11,986 bases of DNA from Asterionellopsis glacialis (taxonomy: Eukaryota; Bacillariophyta; Plagiogrammaphyceae; Rhaphoneidales; Asterionellopsidaceae). The notes below the pieces were generated by a model, which was not told where the DNA came from, made no database searches, and was given only the letters and a program-made list of their open reading frames with translations. Positions 1 through 7,181 of the stretch are shown here, in pieces. The stretch is taken from the NCBI GenBank assembly GCA_014885115.2, contig WKLE02006394.1:1-11986 (forward strand). The letters run 5' to 3'. Numbering within the stretch: the first letter of the stretch is position 1; every line of letters starts with the position of its first letter. The position numbers and the translations under genes were made by a program.

Positions 1-491
1 TTTACGTCCTCGTGTACCCGTGCGGAAAAATGTATTTTTTCTAAGTACGAGACCGGAAAAACGCCCTGAACTTGGTATCTTATCAAATTGACATCATCTT
101 CTCCCTGTATAATTACGAAAATTTGACATCACCAACTTCCAAAAAGAATTCCTCAAATGACGTGGCGCCCATCGGAATTTCTGTTTTCTGGATCGGAACT
201 TCGTTTTGCTCACTCAAAATTCTTTTCACATGAACTTCTTGCAGTTTTGGGACGTACGAACAGGCAAGACGTGCAACGTCGACTCTTGTCTGCACGACCC
301 AACTCAACTTGACAGCAACATTGTTAATTAATTTTTTCCGTCACAAGACAAATTAAGAAAAAATAACGAGAAAGGGAAGAAAACGTCTAAAAATTTCAAC
401 AGATCAGAACAAACTAACTGTTCTATACAACAAAAGTCAAATAAATTATTTTCTCTCCAAATTTCCATAACACAAAACTGAAAGCAACATC
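1..491. other. Left-edge intergenic region and permease 5' flank
   Basis: No confident gene is present. The 150 bases before the permease start are A-rich and low in G, as expected for a 5' UTR and core promoter. On the minus strand a frame stays open from about 343 down to a TAA at 113. Its residues look protein-like (for example EEFFLEVGDVKFS at the end), but it has no ATG near its beginning. It could be a terminal exon of an unrecognised gene or simply chance. A TGACGTGG motif resembling a bZIP site lies at 158-165 inside that frame. I cannot assign a function. Confidence 0.4.
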
Positions 492-2207
492 ATGATGATT
501 CGAGTATCAATTTTACTAGCAATCATGCTTCAAGCAACAATGAGAGCGCCATCAGTTACAGCTTTCTCAGTTCGCGCAAATTATAGAGTGCTCTTATCCA
601 ATACTTTGGCAAAGAACACAGGAATGCATACATCAACAACACTGCAAAGTTCATTCACGAAAGAAGACGGTTCCACTTCAAAGAATCGGAAAAATCGACT
701 AGTAGAAGAATCATCCTCAAAATTATCAGCAATAGCGATTGATGAACAATCTGCATTTCGTGAAAGTACAACATCCACAAGTAGTTTGATTCCACCCGTA
801 TTATCAGCCGCATTATTAATTACAGGTAACACCGTTGGTGCAAGCTGCTTGGTATTGCCAGAAACAGCAGCACCATTGGGTATGGGTGCATCGACATGTA
901 TCTTCATTTTGGCGTTCGCCATGCATTTAATATCTGGGTTGACAATAGCTGAAGTTGCCATTAAACAACATGAAGAACTTGGAACAGACGTACCATCATC
1001 CTTTAAAGCATTTGCAGATGAAAATATGAATTCGAAAATTGCTGCCAATGGTGTATCAGCTGTGTCCCTCTTTGTGAACTTTTGTGTATTGGCATTTGAT
1101 TTGACCCGTGCCGGTACGGTTGGTTCATCCCTCCTACACATACCGGAAGTTTTGTCAATTTCTTCGACAGAAGCTTCCGTGGCATTTGCAACTATCATTG
1201 CATCACTTGTGGTCACACTGTCGAGTGAAAAATTAGCCACCGTGGCATCCTGTGCCGTGACAGTCCTCTTTTGTTCCTTTGCGGGTCTACTATTACCAGA
1301 ATTGGCATCCGTCCATGATCCCATGAGTACTTTTATGACCGTACCATCTTCCACAGATGATCTTGTTGGTGCCATGATTCGTGCATCTCCAATCATTGTA
1401 CAAGCAGCAGTAAGTGTTTGATACGTGTTGATCTTATTTCTTTGTGAAACACTCGCATACATGATGAACTAACGATATTCATTCATCCACCTTTGTTTCT
1501 AGGTATATCAAAATATTGTTCCATCTGTTACCAAGATTTTGAATTATGATCGGAAAAAATGCATGTCTGCTATATTCTTGGGCTCATTGTTACCAACGCT
1601 AATGTTCGTGACATGGTGTTTCACTTCCCTTTCTGGAGGAAGTGCTGATGGTACATCAATGAGTATGATGACGAGTAGTCCATTCTTTACATCCTTTTCA
1701 GTTGCTGCCTTGTGTGGTTCAAGTTTAGGCTGCATCATGTCCATGTCAGAAGAATTGGAGCAATGGTCGAAAAACTTATTCCCAAAGGACACAATATCGC
1801 AACAAAAAGAACAAGATGATGGTATGCTCGTAGTAACAAAGGTGGACTCGACGGAAGGAACCATGAAAGAAGAAAACTTGTCTAGAGATGCCAGTAGTAG
1901 CAATCTATCCTTACCATCTGTCATGTTGGCAACATCCATGCCACTGTTGGCTGGAATATTATGTTCGTCCGGTGGAAGACAAGACATTGCTTCTGCATTT
2001 TTAGCCTGTGCTGGTGCATATGGTACTCCGTTACTCTATGGTGCTGTACCAGTTGTCATGGCAGTGCAACAACGAAATCGATTCCCTACTGTACGAAATT
2101 TAGTCCCTACTGCAAGTTTAGGTTTAATCGGGACAGGATCTTTTGCCTTTGTTGTGCAAGAAATTAGTAAGGATTTTCCATCTCTGGCTAATGGATTCCC
2201 AATGTGA
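492..2207 (+). CDS. Plastid-targeted aromatic amino acid (Trp/Tyr) permease family transporter
   Basis: The gene has two exons, 492-1409 and 1503-2207, which join in phase 0 to give 540 residues. It resembles the tryptophan/tyrosine permease (HAAAP) family, whose plant and algal members are multi-pass carriers often predicted in the plastid envelope. The first 24 residues are a hydrophobic signal peptide ending SVTA before FSVRA. This Ala-Phe junction is the hallmark of diatom bipartite plastid presequences, and a Ser/Thr/Lys-rich transit-like stretch follows to about residue 95. The first membrane helix carries the family motif ITGNTVGASCLVLPETAAP (110-128). Further hydrophobic segments lie near 133-157, 186-205, 227-243 and 250-270. 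The exon junction restores the conserved QNIVPSV segment, followed by helices around SAIFLGSLLPTLMFVTWCF and near the C-terminus. A polar loop rich in Ser, Glu and Asp sits in the middle of exon 2. Substrate and exact membrane are inferred from the family. An ATG at 495 is an equally possible start. Confidence 0.88.
1410..1502 (+). other. Spliceosomal intron in permease gene
   Basis: The donor GTAAGT follows GCAGCA, and the acceptor TTTCTAG ends a T-rich tract. Removing these 93 bases joins QAA to VYQNIVPSV without a frame change and restores a conserved family segment. Read through, the frame stops within four codons of the donor. Confidence 0.92.
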
Positions 2208-2935
2208 AAAAGGACCCCACTGCAGCTGCTACCAAATAATAGAAAATTTTAGAAGTTACGAAGTATTCTCTTGGTAAATGATACATATGCTAGGCTTCAC
2301 ATTGTTAAAAAATATAGAGATATTATAGTTTTTGAACATTATTCGTCGCAATCATCTGTGTCCCTGATAGGTTTCTTCATCTCGTTCTTTCTGCCCGGGT
2401 TATCGCATAAAACATATTGTGCGCCTTAAAAAAAGACCACGAACAGAAAAGACGCGCGCTTCGCCTCGTGATAGTGTAATTATTATGATGTGAATGGTGT
2501 TGACGCCTTCGATATTTTTAATTATATTAATTTGAAGTAGACTTCTAGTAATTATATGTCATAATATACATAGATGCATCATATGTTCGGTACACATTAT
2601 ACTTTTAATTGATGTTACTAAGTATATATGACATTATTCCATAGTGTACATTTAGACACCATGATACAGAAAAATCATATTGTAAACATGCATAATATTT
2701 TTTCAAAAGCAAATAGTACGAGTATATCATACGCCACCGACAGCTTTGCCGCGTGAATCTCAACGGAAGATGGAAATTCATTAGTTTGGATACCTCTTCC
2801 TTTTGCTCCTTTTGCATCATCTGTCTTTTTCGGCTTCCTTGATTTGACGGTATCGTAGTTTCGTCCCTTCGTCTCCATTGTCTTACCAGCTTATGGAAAG
2901 GCAGGACTATTAAGAAAAAGACTTGCATTGCAGTT
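2208..2935. other. Intergenic region, permease 3' end to SPRY promoter
   Basis: Very AT-rich around 2500-2720, with many TATA- and TAAT-like words and no canonical AATAAA close to the permease stop. It holds the 3' UTR of the permease on the left and the promoter of the SPRY gene on the right. A weak minus-strand open frame at 2675-2878 is listed separately. No RNA gene was recognised. Confidence 0.5.
2675..2878 (-). CDS. Possible small Lys-rich protein, unassigned
   Basis: A 67-residue open frame begins with an ATG in good eukaryotic context (A at -3, G at +4). The N-terminal half is strongly basic (KSRKPKKTDDAKGAKGRG) and the C-terminal third is hydrophobic. I recognise no family. It would diverge from the SPRY gene with only 57 bases between the two start codons, and would run toward the 3' end of the permease. 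The N-terminal codons are balanced in GC while the C-terminal codons drift into AT-rich flank. The true gene, if any, may therefore splice or end earlier. The alternative is a chance frame. Confidence 0.25.
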   Translation of the reverse strand: METKGRNYDTVKSRKPKKTDDAKGAKGRGIQTNEFPSSVEIHAAKLSVAYDILVLFAFEKILCMFTI

Positions 2936-3886
2936 ATGGGGGGTTGTTTCACGCGATGTTGTCTTGATGGTGGATCTCATCATGATCATGATAGTGACGA
3001 GGAAAATGACAATGTACTCATGATTTCGCCATCGCACTCACATGATGCAGATGATGTGTTCCATACTCCACAAAGTACACCATTGAATTCACCCAATCGA
3101 AAGGCTTTGACATCTACAGTCCCCCCGATACCAATATCTAAAGAAATGTCCTCACCTACAATTGAAGTTGACAGTGGTGATATAGGAGGAAGCGTGGTAA
3201 CTGGACATGGCTTGGCATTAGCATCCAGTTCTATCACCTCAGGCGGTGCCGCATATTGGGAATGGCATATGAACCGAAGTGATTCGTCTTTGAAAGAACC
3301 ATGTTTATTTGGTGTTTCTACAAAACGTACCCCTAAGTTTTATGAACTATTGGCAGGAGGAAATGGATCAGGTGAGTTTCTTATATAAAAAGCACGTTTT
3401 CTGTACGAACAAGGATTACTGTACAATGGTCGCTAGCATGTACTACCTTTATTGCCGTTATTCTACTTCTGTGGTTTTTCTTTCTTACATTTCTTGTGGG
3501 GGCTTTTGTCACTTTCATTGATACATTCATTGTTGAAACATGAATGAAAATCGACGACAACAGCATCATCACTCAAAATTGCCATGAAAATGATGAGACC
3601 CATTGCTACATCGACAGGTCATGTAATTGGTATAGCTATTGATTTACAATCAGAAGAAGAAAAGCGTATTAAGTTATATTTGAATGGTAGTTTGCAAGAA
3701 GAATTTGAATTGAAGTCATTCCGTGGATCATTGTTTCCCTCTATTTGGCTACCTGCTACAGGAGAAGATACACCATCTATAGAAGCATTCTTTGCTCATG
3801 ATGAAGGACATTTCCAACAACGTTCACCACATGCCAAATACATCCCATTACCTTCTATTTTACCTGCAGGAGCAACGATTGTGTAA
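2936..3886 (+). CDS. SPRY-domain protein with lipidated N-terminus
   Basis: Two exons, 2936-3371 and 3564-3886, join in phase 1 to give 252 residues. The protein starts MGGCFTRCC: Gly2 with Thr6 fits N-myristoylation, and Cys4, Cys8 and Cys9 fit palmitoylation, so membrane anchoring is likely. Residues 14-45 are rich in His and Asp. Residues 44-75 are rich in Ser/Thr-Pro and may be phosphorylated. The SPRY core spans about 95-220. It includes SGGAAYWEWHM (102-112), CLFGVSTK (123-130), then, after the intron, HVIGIAIDL (165-173), IKLYLNGSLQEEF (181-193) and LFPSIWL (202-208). These are the strand motifs of SPRY modules, which bind partner proteins. There is no RING, B-box, kinase or other fused domain, so the partner cannot be read from the sequence. 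The domain call is firm. The lipidation and cellular role are inferred. Confidence 0.86.
3372..3563 (+). other. Spliceosomal intron in SPRY gene
   Basis: The donor GTGAGT follows TCAG. The acceptor CAG is the first AG after a long T-rich stretch (about 3460-3520). Removing 192 bases splits one codon (g/ca, Ala146) and keeps the SPRY frame open into the IGIAIDL strand. Without splicing the frame ends at 3388. It is the longest of the three well-supported introns. Confidence 0.85.
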
Positions 3887-3979
3887 TATTTTTCCATTCT
3901 TTGGTAGCGCGGTTTCTTGACAACTTGGGTGGGAGAAATGATCAGAAAAAATCAGAATTTCCAATTCAACTCCACAATG

Positions 3980-3985
3980 AATAAA
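3980..3985 (+). promoter_or_regulatory. Putative poly(A) signal of SPRY gene
   Basis: A canonical AATAAA lies about 94 bases after the stop codon of the SPRY gene, in AT-rich sequence. Position and sequence fit. Use is not shown. Confidence 0.45.
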
Positions 3986-4237
3986 AATGTTCCAATTTTG
4001 ACACAAATGTATTCTACTGAATAGCCAGAGCTAATACTTTAATCATTACATTATATGTGATAACTGTGCACATTATTGGCAACATTCTGCCAACTTAATT
4101 GGAATTCGATGCCTTATGTCTCACTACCTACTGGAATCGACGATATTGAGTTGCACAAGACTTCCCAATATACCATTTTACTTCTTCAATGAAAAGTATA
4201 GCAAAGTACAGACACAGCTCTTCGTCAGACGTGAGAT

Positions 4238-4243
4238 TTTATT
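4238..4243 (-). promoter_or_regulatory. Putative poly(A) signal of thioesterase gene
   Basis: TTTATT on the plus strand reads AATAAA on the minus strand, about 220 bases past the distal stop of the thioesterase. If used, the 59-base tandem repeat would lie inside its 3' UTR. Confidence 0.3.
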
Positions 4244-4334
4244 AAAAGTTGTTTACACCGCTAAGAGATGTAAGATATAATTGGGCTCGACTGAGTTTCA
4301 AAATGTTGCTGGTAAATTGTTATGTTGATCGTAT

Positions 4335-4447
4335 GGCCAATGGTGGGTACTGGTCTGAAAGCTCTAACATAAATGCATTGTCTTTTCACATGTGGCCAAT
4401 TGTGGGTACTGGTCTAAAAGCTCCTGCATAAAGGCATTATCTTTTCA
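4335..4447. repeat. Imperfect tandem repeat, two copies of 59 bases
   Basis: Copy one begins GGCCAATGGTGGGTACTGG at 4335 and copy two begins GGCCAATTGTGGGTACTGG at 4394. They stay aligned for about 54 bases with roughly seven substitutions and end in the shared TCTTTTCAC. The period is 59 bases. This is a diverged duplication just past the 3' end of the thioesterase coding region. Confidence 0.9.
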
Positions 4448-4464
4448 CGGATCTATGTTGCACC

Positions 4465-5318
4465 TTAAAGACGAGCTCTTGGTGATGATGGAATCATTTG
4501 AGCCTGTTGTTTTGGATATTTGGATTCGTCTAAAAGTAGTCTGTCTAGAGAGTTTCGCATGGGATCTAAGAGCTTTATTGGTTGTTTTGTAATGGGGTCA
4601 ACAAATACATGAACGAATTTTCCAATAGCAGCCGCAACACTTTCGTTATTTCCAAATATAGCTACAATCCAGTGAACACTGGTCGAACCAATTTTTGTAC
4701 TCCTAATCCAGCTGTTATAATTTGAGGGTAGGATAAAGATTCAAAGTAATCACATTCGGAATGTACAACATAACCAATTGGTTCCAACTGCTGATTGTTT
4801 CTTGAAGGTTTTGACGATGATAATGAATCTAATGTCAAGGATGACAAGGATGAGTCAGAAGACTTAGACATGGAATGGCTACCCTTCATCTTGTAAAGAA
4901 AATGGTTTACAACAGTATCAAAGTAGGAATAATATACAACGTTGTTGATATGGCCATACTGATCATTATCATTCCAACGGGTCTGAATCGATAAGAAGTA
5001 CGAATAATCTTGTTTCCTTCGAGGTAAGCCAATTGTTTGCCTTTGTCCTGAAGCTTGACGTTTATGTGGATTATTCTTCGCTGCCATGATTTGCAATGTA
5101 GGTCCTACCGTACCGGTACCAGAGTTACCTGGTAGGTATCGGGATAAGATGGATGTACCAGGTATGGAGTGAAAAAATGACAAACGGAAAACACCGTGAC
5201 ATCTTCGATCTTCGAATCTTGATGTCGGTGTCTTCGAATCTTCCAGTTCCATTGTCTTGCTTTTGTGTTTGTTGAACCCGCCTCGAGGATACCAAAATTT
5301 TCTCTCCAAATCAGTCAT
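4465..5318 (-). CDS. Hotdog-fold (4HBT-type) acyl-CoA thioesterase, frame broken by one base
   Basis: The first frame runs from 5318 to a stop at 4662 (218 residues). The rest of the domain continues in another frame from about 4692 to a TAA at 4465 (75 residues). The core motif is TRWNDNDQYGHINNVVYY (113-130). Asp119, just before QYGHINN, matches the catalytic acid of 4-hydroxybenzoyl-CoA thioesterase/YbgC-type enzymes, which hydrolyse acyl-CoA. A Ser-rich loop (148-178) is an insertion relative to compact bacterial members. GYVVHSECDYFESL and ITAGLGVQK follow as strands. After that, the published frame reads LVRPVFTGL and stops. The alternative frame reads IGSTSVHWIVAIFG and then FVHVFVDP, exactly what the family expects. 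The fault is at an A5 run (T5 on the plus strand, 4692-4696) where six bases would keep the frame. It could be a sequence error, a real mutation or recoding. Met1, Met23 or Met78 could be the start. Met78 sits right before conserved sequence, and the region upstream of it is poorly structured. Confidence 0.85.
5108..5163. repeat. TACC-rich palindromic cluster near thioesterase 5' end
   Basis: The stretch contains the palindrome GTACCGGTAC (5110-5119), an inverted pair TACCAG/CTGGTA (5117-5122, 5129-5134) and a further TACCAGGT at 5156-5163. It lies just upstream of Met78 of the thioesterase. It may be 5' UTR or promoter rather than coding, if the protein begins there. Confidence 0.6.
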
Positions 5319-5759
5319 TCCTCTTATTTAGGTTATGACCCGCTCTTGTGAGTTTGTAAGTTTATTTTCTTGTACCGAAGACATCTGAAAATCTAACGGT
5401 CATCTCAGTACCGTTGAACTAAGCATGAACGAAACTTCAAGTCAGTCTCATCAGTGAGATATATTCAAACGCACGATCGAGCGAGAGACCAACGGATACA
5501 TACAGGAAGAAAAACAACCCTTGTTATGTGTTGTGGATGGTTCGGCTCGCCATGTTTTCTTGCGATTTGAGAGCTTTTTGTTCTGTCGATTTTTGACACC
5601 CTTTCCTGTAACTGTGACACCTGAACCTCTAGCTAGAGTCTGCCACAAGCATCGAAATCTCAATCATCATCGGAATTCAGTGCAATCTAGACAACCGTCG
5701 CATTTATAAACCTCCCTCTTCTCTACAACAGTCTATTCCTATTTTGAATAATATTCAGT
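5319..5759. promoter_or_regulatory. Divergent promoter region
   Basis: This is 441 bases between the start of the thioesterase (-) and the start of the acidic protein (+), so it must hold both promoters. Short open frames on each strand overlap one another and resemble nothing known. A TATA-like TTTATAAAC lies at about 5702-5710, some 50 bases before the plus-strand ATG. Its role is inferred only from position. Confidence 0.45.
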
Positions 5760-6323
5760 ATGCATATGTTTGGTCGTGCTTTCGCAAAAATAGGTAGTAA
5801 AAAATATGCCACATCTTCGTCCTCGAAAACTGCAACTCTAGCGCAACAACAACTTTCTTCCTCGACTAGATCAGAAGGGCGTCGTTATCTTTCTTCTTCG
5901 ATGCGTGGTAGTCAAACAGAACGACTTCGTCTTTCTTCTTCCGTCCACACTGCCACAGAAGGAGTCAGAGGAGGTGGTAGATCATTACTTGCTCAATCTT
6001 CAGTAGCTCTTGCTGCAGTGGCAGTATCTGCTACAGCATCTACAAACACTGCAGCATGTATGGATAATGAAGAAGATGAACTCCAACATGATTGGGATGA
6101 CTTCATGTTTAAAAGCATCAAGCCTGGAGAGGATGACGATGATGATGATGACGACGACGACGATGATGATGACGAAGAGGAGGAGGAAGAAGAAGAGGAT
6201 TCGGCCGAAGAAGAAGTCGATAATGATGGTGAAGACGAAGCTGCAGAAGCAACAAGTACAGAAAAAAGTTCGGGAAAGTCCTACAAGAAATTTTGGAAAC
6301 TCGCAATGTTTAAGAAAGATTAG
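5760..6323 (+). CDS. Small acidic protein with mitochondrial-type presequence, unknown function
   Basis: A single-exon frame of 187 residues. I do not recognise the family. Residues 1-75 lack acidic residues almost completely and are rich in Arg, Lys and Ser (GRAFAKIGSKKY, SEGRRYLSSSMRG), as in mitochondrial presequences. A moderately hydrophobic stretch follows (76-93, LLAQSSVALAAVAVSATA), which could act as a stop-transfer or inner-membrane sorting signal. Residues 102-121 (MDNEEDELQHDWDDFMFKSI) are acidic with aromatics. Then come 14 Asp (125-138) and 8 Glu (139-146), more acidic residues to about 169, and a basic aromatic tail, SYKKFWKLAMFKKD. The two-part N-terminus followed by an acidic domain suggests the mitochondrial intermembrane space, but a nuclear acidic protein is not excluded. 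Met3 could be the start. The Asp block is coded by mixed GAT/GAC, so it is an established repeat rather than a fresh expansion. Confidence 0.72.
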   Translation: MHMFGRAFAKIGSKKYATSSSSKTATLAQQQLSSSTRSEGRRYLSSSMRGSQTERLRLSSSVHTATEGVRGGGRSLLAQSSVALAAVAVSATASTNTAACMDNEEDELQHDWDDFMFKSIKPGEDDDDDDDDDDDDDDEEEEEEEEDSAEEEVDNDGEDEAAEATSTEKSSGKSYKKFWKLAMFKKD

Positions 6324-6366
6324 AAGAAGCAAAAACACAGACCGGAAGAAGCAAAAACACAGACGG
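6323..6366 (+). repeat. 22-base tandem duplication at stop codon of acidic protein
   Basis: Two adjacent copies begin GAAGAAGCAAAAACACAGAC, at 6323 and 6345. They match at 21 of 22 positions. The first base of copy one is the last base of the TAG stop, so the duplication lies at the very start of the 3' UTR. Confidence 0.9.
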
Positions 6367-7181
6367 AGAGAGCTATACTTATCAAATGAGAAACAAAAAC
6401 TTGGTGTATACTTTACTTTTGAATCAGAAAATTAATTTGTTATTAGATACATTCTACTGAATAATCTGAATGACACCTTTTTGAAAACCAAACAAGAAAT
6501 GCCTGGGAATGATCACGATATTACAGGAATGAATATTTTTCTGAAATTTGGCATACACCTTTTTTACTCAAACGATTATAGAAACCCTTCTTTCCTTGTT
6601 CCTTAAAATAGTTGCATCATTCTATAGATTTACTAACTAATTTTTCTAAAATAGAGCCTACTAACCTATCAAACAATTGGAATGAACAGTGTAAAAACGG
6701 TATCTCCACTGAGTTTTTTTTTCAATACAATGGTAGCAATGATTCCTTTTCTCTAAAACAGATTCGATGCATCATTTCTGTATCTGTACAAGGCAAAAAA
6801 CATATGCCTTGACAGTTCCTTTTCGGTTTTACGATTTGAACAAACTTACTTGCTAATTTTTAAACAAAAAGAATGTTTTCTTCTCGGATTGCCTGTCTAA
6901 TTTGTTTTTGTTGCTGCTGCTATTGCTCTGTGCCAGTAGAAAACTATACCATGCCTCTGTTTGTCTCGGTTTCAAGTTTAGACTCCTGCTTCTTCCTCGA
7001 TCGATGCTCTATAGAAAGGAGCAATTTATAGAGACTGAACACGAATACAAGATTCTTATTTTAAAATAAAAAGAAAGTCAAACTTACGCCCGTCATATTC
7101 TGTTGTAATAGATACCACCACTTGTCATGAACCGTTATGCCAAGATCAATCTTTTTTTTTCTTCAAGCAATGGACTTTTTT
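6367..7181. other. Convergent 3' region between acidic-protein and bHLH-PAS genes
   Basis: AT-rich non-coding sequence with several T- and A-runs. A 66-residue frame at 6612-6812 has low-complexity composition and no recognisable domain, and I leave it out as a gene. No canonical AATAAA falls shortly after either stop. No RNA gene was recognised. Confidence 0.5.

Larger units (their letters stand above)
3887..4464. other. Convergent 3' region between SPRY and thioesterase genes
   Basis: Non-coding space between two genes that run toward each other. It holds likely poly(A) signals for each strand and a 59-base imperfect tandem repeat, all listed separately. Short plus-strand frames across the repeat change frame between the two copies, because 59 is not a multiple of three, so they are not taken as genes. 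Confidence 0.55.

Noticed and set aside
158..165. TGACGTGG and another TGACGT at 10044-10049 as CO2/cAMP-response elements
   Set aside because: Six-base cores are expected by chance several times in 12 kb, and neither sits at a clear promoter position.
324..468. 46-residue minus-strand frame starting MEIWRENN
   Set aside because: It falls in the AT-rich permease 5' flank, is Phe/Leu-rich by composition, and could not be joined in frame to the neighbouring open stretch at 113-343.
581..1462. 293-residue minus-strand open frame
   Set aside because: It lies exactly opposite permease exon 1, which has recognisable motifs and targeting signals. The antisense frame resembles nothing and is a shadow.
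4249..4592. Two short plus-strand frames over the tandem repeat
   Set aside because: The repeat period is 59 bases, so the frames shift between copies. The right part is antisense to the thioesterase C-terminal half.
6000..6338. Ile/Phe/Leu-rich minus-strand frame resembling membrane protein
   Set aside because: It is the antisense of the Asp/Glu run in the acidic protein; the apparent hydrophobic helices are an artefact of GAT/GAA repeats.
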